Shown one piece after another: positions 10,301-20,115 of a stretch of 64,000 nucleotides of DNA; positions within the stretch are counted from its first letter, which is position 1, and every line of letters starts with the position of its first letter. The stretch lies in the NCBI RefSeq assembly GCF_902686445.1, contig NC_062213.1, forward strand, positions 40,064,741 through 40,128,740, written 5' to 3'. The notes beneath the pieces were generated by a model. The model had not been told where the DNA came from. It ran no database searches and was given only the letters and a program-made list of their open reading frames with translations. The position numbers and the translations under genes were made by a program. This DNA comes from Sciurus carolinensis (lineage: Eukaryota > Chordata > Mammalia > Rodentia > Sciuridae).

Positions 10301-12170
10301 GAGGAGAGAGTCCATGGACATGGAGCTAGGGGACATCCGAATTACATCTAGACTCATTCAGAGTCACTCCTGCTCCCAGTACTGATTTGCTGACCTTGTC
10401 CATGTTCAGACACGTCAACACCAGGGTAGTAAACATAGCCCAAGTTCAAGTTAAGCCCAAGAAATGTGAGGCCTGGATGTGACTGCTAAAATTCACCAAG
10501 CAATGGGAGAAGGGACTCCTGAGCAATTCTCTCCTTCCTAGTCCCTGGCTTATTTATTAGTGTCACTGACCTGGCAAGTAAGTCACTTTTGGGTAGGCTC
10601 CCCCTCACAGTGAGATGACTGCAATCTTTGCCTCCTGAGTATCACTGAGGAGAGAGGGAGAGAGGGAAGGAATAAGACAGATTGACCTGATCCTGGGTTC
10701 ATCCTGATGCTTCTGTGATCAGGGCTCATTTGAAATTTCCCTCCTCTGAATTGATAAGAGGCTCCTGGATGCAGAGGAAAAGCAGGAAAGGGTTATGATG
10801 ATTGTCTCTCAGTGCCAACCCAAGAAGAGCTACCTGGTTTCATGGGCAGGAGTGGAGAGCCCACCTGGGGGAAAGGTAGACTCAGGAGTTGAGTCCCTAT
10901 TTTTAGTCATATTAGGAGAGCTTCTTCAAGTGGCACCAAACCTCCAGCACCTCTAAGGTCTTTGGTTCCAAGGGGATGCATAAATTAATTATGGGTGTCT
11001 TGGTGAGGAAGTCCCAGGCTTGGAGTTCCTAGGATGGGGGTCCCAGAGGATACCCAGAGCTCTCTAGTGTGGATACCAAACTGTTTTAACCTTGATACTA
11101 CTATAGAACAGCTTCTCCTCTATAAAGAAGATTCATGCTATCTTTCTTTCTCACTCATCTGTGGTCTTGTTTAGGATGAAATATGGAAAAAGGTACAGAA
11201 GCAGCTTTAGCAATATGAAACACTCCATGAATGTAGGTTTTTTTCCATTTATGCCTTGGCTACTTCCAAACAGGATTTGAGGCAGCTTACAAGATTAATG
11301 TGGTGAAAATAGGTCCCCTAACTACTATCACAGAACTGCAAGAAAAAGCCAAGTAATAAAAGGCATGGAAAGAGTAAAATTATATCCAAAAATCAGACCG
11401 AGAAGAGTTTCTTCTACTGAGCACAGCTTTTAGCTCCTGAGGAACAAAAGGATAGACGGATGGATAGGCAGAGATGACCAATGTTTATGAAGCGCCTGTG
11501 TCCCAGACACTGCAATTCCACCATGTGGGCCAAACCACTTTTTTTCTGAGCTTTTCAGTAGCCATGGTAAAGGGAAAATTCTAATAAGAGAAATCTGCAT
11601 AGATTCATTAGGAAGCCACCTTTTTCTGGCTTTGGCTTCTAAAATGGGTCTTGATATAAAGTACATCAAGGAGCATATTGAAGAATGTCCTCTAAAGCAG
11701 TTTTATTATGTCCGGGCACCAGGAGAGATGGAATTAGCACATTCTACCCTGTCTCTCCCAGGGAAATGTGGCTGTAACATTTGGAGAGATTGCACAAGAT
11801 GCTGCTTGAGGACTCTGAAAATAAAATAGTAGACAAATTGGGGAAGAAAACCAGAAGTTGATGTGCCATCGAACTGGCAGTGAATTTTCCACTTTTCCCC
11901 TCCAGACCTCTTGAAGCTTGAACGTAAAGGTGGGTACAGTTGCAGGAGGTGCACAGCAGAGTGGGGTAACCAATGCCCCAGATTTCTGACCAAGGACCTG
12001 AAAAGGAGAGACTTTTAAGTAATGGAGAGTAGAAAAGGAGATTCATAGGGAAGTGGTTGTATGAAAGTGTTTAGAAAATGCAGGGTTCACTCCAGAGGCT
12101 CCCATGTGTGGATCTGATCCTACCCAAACACCAGCCTAAACTCTTAACCCGTGGGCTGCTACTTAGATCC
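10301..12170. other. Unassigned noncoding sequence
   Basis: About 1.9 kb in which I recognise no repeat family and no coding domain. Frames on both strands at 11430-12050 are short and overlapping. Confidence 0.4.
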
Positions 12171-12175
12171 CAGAC

Positions 12176-12194
12176 TGACCACTAGGGGGTGCCT
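12176..12194 (+). promoter_or_regulatory. Candidate CTCF binding site
   Basis: tgaccactagggggtgcct fits the CTCF core (TGRCCASYAGRKGGCRS), with one mismatch in the GGC triplet (GGT). It lies about 100 bp upstream of the old L1 block, in sequence not assigned to a repeat. Confidence 0.55.
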
Positions 12195-12299
12195 ACCCTG
12201 ACCAGTATGGCAAAGACTGAAAAATTGAACTGGAGTTGGAGCTCTGGCCCTCAAAAGGTGGATTGGAAATGGAGTCCTGAACTTAACAAGGGTCATGGC

Positions 12300-13645
12300 C
12301 TGCTAGGACAAAAATAGCAATGTTCTTTGTGGGATTTAAACAAGATCCAAAGTTTTCTAACATAATAATCAAAATGTCCAGGACAGAATTCAAATTTACT
12401 TGGCATATAAATAACTTGACAAACCTCAACTTGCATGGGAAAATAGAATTAACGATGCCAAAGTTCAAATGACACAGATGTTGGAAGCACCTGACAAAGA
12501 CTTCAGAGTAGCTATAATAAAATGATCCAAAAAGAAGGGTTGAATTCTCTTGACATGAATGGAAAAGAAGGACTCATCAAAGATCTAACTAGAAAATTTA
12601 TAGCTGAAAAACATAATAAGTGAAATTAAAACACATTGAATGGGCAGGATTGAAGTGACAGGAAAGACTCAGTGAATTTAAAGATAGATCAACAGAAATG
12701 ATCCAATCTGAACAACAGATAGGAAAAAATATATCAAAAAAGGGAATAGAGGCTAAGAGACCTGTCACATAATACCCCAAAGTTCAGGGTTCCAGAAAGA
12801 AAAGAGAAAGAGTATAGTGCTGGAGAAAAATATTTAAAGAAATAAGACTTAAAAACCCCCAAAGTATGATGAAAGACATAAACCTACAGATTGAAGAAAG
12901 TGAATGAACCCCAAACAGGATAAATTTAAGAATTCATGCTCACCCATTTCATAATCAAATTACTAAAAACTAAAGACAAAGAGAAAATCTTGAAAACAAC
13001 CAGAGTGGGGAAAACACATTACTTTCAGTGAAACACAATTCAAATGCTTAAGGACTTTTCATTAGAAATCTTGGAGGCCAAAAGAATATTCGACAACAGT
13101 TTTCAAGTGTTGAAAGAAAAGAACTGCCATCCCAGAAATATGTATCTCATGAAAATATATTTCAAGAAAGAAGGTGGAATAAAGACAAATTCAGAATAAA
13201 GAGAACAAAGAATTGCAAACTCCTAGAAGAAAATGAAGGATCAACAGTCCAGCTTTTAGACATAGACAATGATCTCAATAGGACTCCTAAAGTTTAGGAA
13301 ATAATATCAAGAGTTAATAAATGGGACAGCATCAAATTTAAAAGCTTTACACAGCAAAGGAAATGAGTTGTAAAGAAAGAACCTATAGAATAGGAGAAAA
13401 TATTTGCTAGCTACTCTTCTTACAGAGGATTAATATCTAGAACATATAAAGAGCTCAAAAACCTTTGAACCAAAAAAATTAAATAACCCAATTAATAAAT
13501 GGGCAAATGAATTAAACAAATACTTCTCAAAAGAAGAAACACAAGTGACTAACAAATAAATTAAAAAATGTTCAAAATCTTTAGCAATTAGGGCAGTGCA
13601 AATCAAAACTACACTGAGATTCTCACACCCATTAGAATGACAGCA
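12300..13645 (+). mobile_element. Old L1 (L1M type), left part
   Basis: The first ~900 bp follow ancient L1 ORF1 order: 'gacacagatgttggaagcacctgacaaagac', 'aaagagaaaatcttgaaaacaacc', 'gaactgccatcccagaaat' and related blocks. From about 13260 the match switches to the 3' part of ORF2 ('ggacagcatcaaatttaaaagc', 'ggattaatatctagaacatat', 'aattaataaatgggcaaatg', 'attagaatgacagcaag'). Most of ORF2 between these is missing, so this is an internally deleted copy or two joined fragments. It is full of stops. The young L1 at 13661 splits it, and its 3' end resumes at 20116. Confidence 0.8.
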
Positions 13646-13660
13646 AGAATACAAAAAATA
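13645..13660. repeat. Target-site duplication of the young L1, left copy
   Basis: aagaatacaaaaaata here is repeated directly after the L1 A-tail at 20100-20115. The match is exact over 15-16 bases (the first A may belong to the tail). It proves insertion by target-primed reverse transcription. Confidence 0.93.
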
Positions 13661-14261
13661 GAGGTGCCTTTCAAGGCTATCTTCTCGGACCAGACCACCC
13701 AGTGAGAGGCTTTCTACATAGAACCAGCCACAAGTCCCCGAACCAACGGAGAGCTTCGATCCGCAAGCAGCCTCTGGGATCAGGGCAGGGCAGCCAGAGA
13801 CCTCTTCAGGCGGCTCTGCCCACTCCGGCCGCAGGCTCTCTCCATGGGGCAATCCAAGATGGCGGCCTAGAGGGTGACTGCACCCCCAGTCGCTCCAGAA
13901 CCCAGGAGTTAAGAAGGGGAGGCATTGAGAGACTCGGACTGAAATAGAGCCACAGGTGAGTCTGCCCACTGGGTAAAGCTCGGCCCGGGTGGCAGGCCCA
14001 GATAGAGGTGGCTTATCGGAGCAGGGCAGGGCAGCTAGAGTCTTCCACAGGCAGCCCTGCGCACTCCGGGGGTGGGCCCCGCCCACACAGCCAGCTTCTC
14101 CAGGTTCTCGGAGCAGGCCCCCTAGTCAGAGCCTTTCTGACCAGAACAAGCTCCAAGTCCTGGAGCCAGCGCAGCGCAGCATACTCCGGCACCCAAGCAG
14201 CTTCAGAGACCAGGATAGGGCAGCCAGAGACTTCCCCAAGTACCCTGGACCCCGGCGGTGG
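13661..14261 (+). promoter_or_regulatory. L1 5' UTR promoter monomer 1
   Basis: First copy of a 601 bp tandem unit, starting gaggtgcctttcaaggcta. It is relatively CpG-bearing compared with the AT-rich flanks. It carries a YY1-like site and an antisense open frame. Inside it, the block 'cagggcagggcagccagaga' and the block 'cagtgagag.ctttct' recur, showing smaller sub-repeats. Repeated promoter monomers are typical of mouse L1 subfamilies and are expected to drive RNA polymerase II transcription. Confidence 0.8.
13854..13867 (+). promoter_or_regulatory. YY1-like site in monomer 1
   Basis: ccaagatggcggcc contains the YY1 core AAGATGGC. Human L1 has ccaagatggcc near its 5' end, where YY1 fixes the transcription start. 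The same role is inferred here. Confidence 0.6.
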
Positions 14262-14454
14262 GAGGTGCCTTTCAAGGCTAGCTTCTCAGACCAGACCGCC
14301 CAGTGAGAGGCTTTCTACATAGAACCAGCCACAAGTCCCCGAACCAACGGAGAGCTTTGATCTGCAAGCAGCCTCTGGGATCAGGGCAGGGCAGCCAGAG
14401 ACCTCTTCAGGCGGCTCTGCCCACTCTGGCCACAGGCTCTTTCCACGGGGTGTT

Positions 14455-14468
14455 CCAAGATGGCGGCC
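14455..14468 (+). promoter_or_regulatory. YY1-like site in monomer 2
   Basis: The same ccaagatggcggcc string, exactly 601 bp after the first copy. Conservation between monomers that differ nearby supports function. Confidence 0.6.
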
Positions 14469-14756
14469 TAGAGGGTGACTGCATCCCCAGTCACTCCAGA
14501 ACCCAGGAGTTAAGAAGGGGAGGCATTGAGAGACTCGGACTGAAATAGAGCCACGGGTGAGTCTGCCCACTGGGTAAAGCTCGGCCTGGGTGGCAGGCAC
14601 AGATAGGGGTGGCTTATCAGAGCAGGGCAGGGCAGCTAGAGTCTTCCCCAGGTAGCCTTCCACACTCCGGCGGTGGGCTCCTCCCACACGGCCAGCTGCA
14701 CAGTGCAGGCCCCCAGTGAGAGCCTTTCCGCACAGAGCCAGCTCCAAACCCTGGAA

Positions 14757-14768
14757 CCAGTAGGGGGC
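14757..14768 (+). promoter_or_regulatory. CTCF-like motif in the L1 5' UTR
   Basis: ccagtagggggc matches the CCASYAGRKGGC core at every position. The equivalent part of monomer 1 (ccagcgcagcgc) does not. Confidence 0.45.
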
Positions 14769-14925
14769 TAGGGGCAGCTTTCTTTGGATGCACTGCATTA
14801 TCAAATTCCTCCAAGACATCAGGCTACTGAAGGCTGGGAGGTGATACACTGGAAATCTACTGGGACACTATAAGCCAATAGCGGAAATCTGCAATATCTC
14901 AGGGTCCCACTGACAGCTGACCAAT

Positions 14926-15976
14926 ATGAGAAAACAAGGTAAGAAAATGTCCCAAATAAACCTAGATACTACATCAATAAAACCCAATGACAGCACAGCA
15001 GAAGAAATGTCAGAAAGGGAGTTCAGAATGTACATAATTAAAATGATCAGGGAAGCAAATGAGAAGATGAAAGAGCAAATGCAGGCATTGAAGGAGGAGA
15101 TGAAAGAGCAAATGCAGGCATTAAATGATTGCACCAATCAACAGTTAAAAGACCAAATACGGGAAGCAAGAGATCATTTCAATAAAGAGTTAGAGATACT
15201 GAAAAAAAAAACCAAAAACTGAAATCCTTGAAATGAAGGAAACAATAAACCAAGTTAAAAACTCCATAGAAAGCATAACCAATAGGATAGAATACCTGGA
15301 AGACAGAACCTCAGACATTGAAGACAAGTTATTTAATCTCGAAAACAAAGTTGGCCAAACAGAGAAGATGGTAAGAAATCATGAACAGAATCTACAAGAA
15401 TTATGGGATATCATGAAAAGGCCAAATTTAAGAATTATTGGGATTGAGGAAGGCTTAGAGGAACAAACCAAAGGAATGAACAATCTATTCAATGAAATAA
15501 TATCAGAAAATTTCCCAAATCTGAAGAATGAAATGGAAAACCAAGTACAAGAGACTTATAGAACTCCAAACATACAAAATTACAACAGACCCACACCAAG
15601 GCACATTATTATGAAAATACCTAACATACAAAATAAAGACAGAATTTTAAAGGCCACGAGAGAAAAGAATCAAATTACATTCAGAGGGAAACCAATAAGA
15701 ATATCAGCAGATTTTTCAATCCAGATCCTAAAAGCTAGAAGGGCCTGGAACAACATATACCAAGCCCTGAAAGAAAACGGATGCCAATCAAGAATCTTAT
15801 ACCCAGCAAAACTTACCTTCAAACTTGACGATGAAATAAGATCCTTCCATGATAAACAAAAGCTAAAGGAATTTACAAAAAGAAAGCCAGCATTACAGAA
15901 CATTCTCAGCAAAATATTCCATGAGGAAGAGATGAAAAACAACGATGCAAATCAGCAACAGGAGGCGCTAGCCTAA
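14926..15976 (+). pseudogene. L1 ORF1 (RNA-binding chaperone), one frameshift
   Basis: ORF1p coats L1 RNA as a trimer in cytoplasmic particles. The first part (14926-15222, 98 codons) starts MRKQGKKMSQ and is a heptad-rich coiled coil that includes an 11-residue tandem duplication (MKEQMQALKEE/MKEQMQALND). The second part (frame of 15233-15976) continues the coiled coil, then has the RRM-like block RPNLRIIGIEEG and the C-terminal domain with PRHIIMKIPN, FRGKPIRISADFS and ILYPAKLTF. The two parts are out of frame by one base at an A10 run (15202-15211), where an A9 would be continuous. The whole is about 350 codons, a normal ORF1 length. It ends at TAA 15974-15976. Confidence 0.9.
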
Positions 15977-16007
15977 AGGAATAGCCAAATAAAGGAGAAA
16001 CCAAATC

Positions 16008-19000
16008 ATGTCAAAAACAAATATGAGTCAATTGACTGGGAATACAAATCATATCACAATAATAACCCTGAATGTTAATGGCCTGAATTCATCAATCAAA
16101 AGACATAGACTGGCAGATTGGATTAAAAAGAAAAATCCAACAATATGCTGCCTGCAAGAGACTCATCTCATAGAAAGAGACACCCACAGACTAAAGGTGA
16201 AAGGATGGGGAAAAACATACCATGCACACGGACACAGCAAAAAAGCTGGAGTATCCATCCTCATTTCAGATAATGTGGACTTCAAACCAAAACTAGTCAG
16301 AAGGGATAAAGAAGGACATTACATGCTGCTTAAGGGAAGCATAAATAGCAAGACATAACAATCATAAATATCTATGCCCCAAACATTGGTTCATCCACGT
16401 ACGTCAAACAAGTCCTTCTCAATTCCAGAAATCAAATAGACCACAACACAATAATACTAGGCGATTTTAACACACCTCTCTCACCACTGGGTAGATCGTC
16501 CAAACAAAAATTGAATAAAGAAACTATAGATCTCAACAACACAATCAACAATTTAGACTTAACGGACATATATAGAATATACCATTCAACCAAGAAAAAA
16601 TACACTTTCTTCTCAGCAGCACATGGATCCTTCTCTAAAATAGACCATATTTTATGCCACAAAGCTACTGTTAGCAAATACAAGAAGATAGAGATACTAC
16701 CTTGTACTCTATCAGATCATAATGGATTGAAATTAGAAATAAATGACAGAATAAAAAACAGAAACTTCTCCAATACCTGGAGATTAAATAATACACTATT
16801 ATATGATGAATGGATAACAGAAGACATCAGGAGGGAAATAAAAATATTCTTAGAAGTAAACAAGAACAAAGACACATCATATCAAAATCTCTGGGACACT
16901 ATGAAAGCAGTATTTAGAGGAAGATTTATTTCATGGGGTGCATTCAAAAAAAGAAGTAGAAATCAACAAATAAACGACTTAACACTACAGCTCAAAGCGC
17001 TAGAAAAAGAAGAGCAGACCAATACCAAAAGTAGTAGAAGACAGGAAATAGTTAAAATCAGAGCCGAAATCAACGAAATCGAAACAAAAGAAACAATCGG
17101 AAAAATTAACAAAATAAATAGTTGGTCCTTTGAAAAAATAAATAAAATTGATAAACCCTTAGCCACACTAACAAAGAGAAAGAGGGAGAAAACTCAAATT
17201 ACTAAAATTCGGAATGAACAAGGAAACATCACAACAGACACGAGTGAAATACAAAACATAATTAGAAGCTATTTCGAAAATCTATACTCCAACAAAACAG
17301 AAAACCTCGAAGACATCAACAAATTTCTAGAGACATATGAATTACCTAAACTGAACGAGGAGGACATACACAACTTAAATAAACCAATTTCAAGCAATGA
17401 AATAGAAGAGGTCATCAAAAGCCTACCAACAGAGAAAAGTCCAGGACCAGATGGGTTCTCAGCCGAGTTCTACAAAACCTTTAAAGAAGAGCTCATTCCA
17501 ATACTCCTCAAACTATTCCATGAAATAGAAGAGGAGGGAACCCTCCCAAACTCGTTCTATGAAGCCAATATCACCCTGATACCTAAACCAGACAGAGACA
17601 CATCGAGGAAAGAAAATTTCAGACCAATATCCTTAATGAACATTGACGCAAAAATTCTCAACAAAATTTTAGCAAATCACATACAAATATATATTAAAAA
17701 GATAGTGCACCACGATCAAGTGGGTTTTATCCCAGGGATGCAAGGTTGGTTCAACATTCGGAAATCAATAAATGTCATTCACCATATCAACAGACTTAAA
17801 GTTAAGAATCACATGATTATTTCAATAGATGCAGAAAAAGCATTCGATAAAATACAGCACTCCTTCATGCTCAAAACACTAGAAAAAATTGGGTAGTGGG
17901 AACATTCCTTAACATTATAAAGGCCATCTACGCTAAGCCCATGGTTAATATCATTCTAAATGGTGAAAAACTGAAAGCGTTCCCCCTAAAAACTGGAACA
18001 AGACAGGGATGCCCTGTTTCACCACTTCTATTCAACATCGTCCTTGAGACTCTAGCCAGAGCAATTAGACAAACCAAAGAAATTAAAGGGATACGAATAG
18101 GAAAAGAAGAACTCAAAGTATCCCTGTTCGCTGATGACATGATTATATATTTAGAGGAACCTGGAAATTCCACCAGAAAACTTTTAGAACTCATAAGTGA
18201 ATTCAGTAAAGTAGCAGGTTACAAGATCAATGTTCATAAATCCAATGCATTTTTATACATAAGTGATGAATCTTCAGAAAGAGAAATTAGGAAAACTACC
18301 CCATTCACAATAGCATCAAAAAAATAAAATACTTGGGAATCAATCTCACAAAAGAGGTGAAAGACCTCTACAATGAGAACTACAGAACACTAAAGAAAGA
18401 AATTAAAGAAAACCTTAGAAGATGGACAGATCTCCCATGTTCCTGGATAGACAGAATTAATATTGTCAAAATGGCCATACTACCTAAAGTGCTATACAGA
18501 TTCAATGCAATTCCAACTAAAATCCCAATGATGTACCTTGCAGAAATAGAGCAAGCAATTATGAAATTCATGTGGAAGAATAAAAAACCTAGAATAGCTA
18601 AAGCAATCCTCAGTAGCAAGAGCGAAGCAGGGGGTATTGCAATACCAGATCTTCAACTCTACTACAAAGCAATAGTAACAAAAACGGCATGGTATTGGTA
18701 CCAAAATAGACAGGTAGATCAATGGTACAGAATAGAGGACATGAACACAAACCCAAATAAATACAATTTTCTCATACTAGACAAAGGTTCCAACAATATG
18801 CAATGGAGAAAAGATAGCCTCTTCAACAAATGGTGCTGGGAAAACTGGAAAACCATATGCAATAGAATGAAATTAAACCCCTATCTCTCACCCTACACAA
18901 AACTCAACTCAAAATGGATCAAGGACCTCGGAATCAGACCAGAGACCCTGCATCTTATAGAAGAAAAAGTAGGTCCAGATCTTCAACTTGTTGGCTTAGG

Positions 19001-19850
19001 ATCAGACTTCCTTAACAGGACTCCCATAGCACAAGAAATAAAAGCAAGAATCAACAACTGGGATAGATTCAAACTAAAAAGTTTTCTCTCAGCAAAGGAA
19101 ACTATCAGCAATGTGAAGAGAGATCCTACAGAGTGGGAGAATATCTTTGCCAACCATACTTCAGATAGAGCGCTAATTTCCAGAATCTATAAAGAACTCA
19201 AAAAACTCTACACCAAGAATACAAATAATCCAATCAACAAATGGGCTAAGGAAACGAACAGACACTTCACAGAAGATGTACAAGTAATCAACAGATATAT
19301 GAAAAAATGTTCAACATCCCTAGTAATAAGGGAAATGCAAATCAAAACTATCCTAAGATTTCATCTCACCCCAATTAGAATGGCGATTATCAAGAACACA
19401 GGCAACAATAGGTGTTGGCGAGGATGTGGTGAAAAAGGAACACTCATACATTGCTGGTGGGGTTGCAAATTAGTGCAGCCACTCTGGAAAGCAGTGTGGA
19501 GATTCCTCAGAAAGCTTGGAATGGAAACACCATTTGACCCAGCTATCCCACTCCTTGGCCTATACCCAAAGGACTTAAAATCAGCATACTACAGAGATAC
19601 AGCCACATCAATGTTCATTGCTGCTCAATTCACCATAGCCAGATTGTGGAACCAACCTAGATGCCCTTCAATTGATGAATGGATAAAGAAACTGTGGCAT
19701 ATATATACAATGGAATATTACTCCGCAATGAAGAATGATAAAATTATGGCATTTGCAGGCAAATGGATGAAATTGGAGAATATCATGCTAAGTGAGATAA
19801 GCCAATCTCAAAAAACTAAAGGACGAATGATCTCGCTGATAAGCGGATGA
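16008..19850 (+). pseudogene. L1 ORF2 (endonuclease/reverse transcriptase), three frameshifts
   Basis: ORF2p nicks target DNA and reverse transcribes L1 RNA. Frame segments: 16008-16358, then an open stretch joining 16511-17896, then 17896-18327, then 18333-19850 (total about 1,280 codons, normal length). The endonuclease shows LNVNG, LQETHL, NIYAPN, GDFN and SDHNG. The reverse transcriptase shows [48 protein letters not shown] and the catalytic FADD (in [10 protein letters not shown]). The C-terminal cysteine region is [18 protein letters not shown]. Each break is a one-base loss: near 16345-16351, at 17891-17897 (creating TAG) and in the A run 18318-18324. The catalytic residues are otherwise present. 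Confidence 0.93.
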
Positions 19851-20100
19851 GGACATATAATGGGGGGTGGGAGGGGTTAGCATTAGGTTTAGGGTTAGGT
19901 TTAGGGTTAGGGATAAGGAGAGCGGTAAGAATGAAGGAAAGAAGGACTGTATAGACGGGAAAGAGGGGTGGGAGGGGTGGGGGGGAATAATCAAACATCA
20001 TTGCCCCATGTAAACGTATGATTACACAAATGGTATGCCTTGACTCTATGTACAAATAGAGAAACAACATGTATCCCATTTGTATACGATAATAAAAAAA
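19851..20100 (+). other. L1 3' UTR with G-rich and telomere-like tract
   Basis: Starts after the ORF2 TGA. It has a polypurine tract (tggggggtgggaggggttag.., then gggaaagaggggtgggaggg) and two 12 bp ttaggtttaggg units plus ttaggg at 19883-19912. The tail AATAAAAAAA (20091-20100) carries an AATAAA signal. G-rich 3' UTR tracts that can form G-quadruplexes are known in human and rodent L1. Confidence 0.85.
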
Positions 20101-20115
20101 AGAATACAAAAAATA
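20100..20115. repeat. Target-site duplication of the young L1, right copy
   Basis: aagaatacaaaaaata, identical to 13645-13660 (the first A is ambiguous with the tail). Confidence 0.93.

Larger units (their letters stand above)
13430..14086 (-). other. Antisense open frame over L1 monomer 1 (218 codons)
   Basis: An open minus-strand frame whose first ~150 codons lie in monomer 1; its C-terminal ~75 codons run out into the older L1 and are probably chance. The protein block from GGAHPRS to YVESLSLGGLV is shared with the antisense frame of monomer 2, at about 90% identity. It is analogous in position, not in sequence, to primate L1 ORF0, an antisense frame in the L1 5' UTR. Expression is unknown. 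Confidence 0.35.
14286..14849 (-). other. Antisense open frame over L1 monomer 2 (187 codons)
   Basis: A minus-strand frame starting MYHLPAFSSLMSWRN and ending near YVESLSLGGLV, covering most of monomer 2. About 130 residues match the antisense frame of monomer 1, although the 601 bp offset puts the two in different frames. It is a candidate ORF0-like product. It may also be open only because the promoter is GC-rich. Confidence 0.4.
14262..14860 (+). promoter_or_regulatory. L1 5' UTR promoter monomer 2
   Basis: Second copy of the unit, offset by 601 bp from monomer 1 and close to identical for its first ~350 bp. The right part diverges before ORF1 (cagtgcaggcccccagtgagagcc..). It repeats the YY1-like site and the antisense frame, and carries a CTCF-like motif at 14757. 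The segment 14861-14925 that follows is the non-repeated leader to ORF1. Confidence 0.8.
13661..20100 (+). mobile_element. Full-length young L1 (LINE-1) retrotransposon
   Basis: A 6.4 kb insertion flanked by exact 15-16 bp target duplications and ending in an AATAAAAAAA tail. Order: repeated 5' UTR promoter (13661-14925), ORF1 (14926-15976), a 31 bp spacer, ORF2 (16008-19850), and a G-rich 3' UTR (19851-20100). Open frames are long, and the damage I can see is four one-base indels, so the copy is much younger than the L1 it landed in. L1 proteins copy their own RNA into DNA at nicked T-rich targets and also mobilise SINEs. The autonomous family fits a sciurid lineage. Confidence 0.95.

Noticed and set aside
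13430..13660. C-terminal part of the 218-codon antisense frame
   Set aside because: It lies in the older L1 outside the young element, so this part of the frame is accidental even if the monomer part is real.
19883..19912. Interstitial telomere left by a chromosome fusion
   Set aside because: The tract is short, has mixed 5- to 7-base units, and lies inside an L1 3' UTR.
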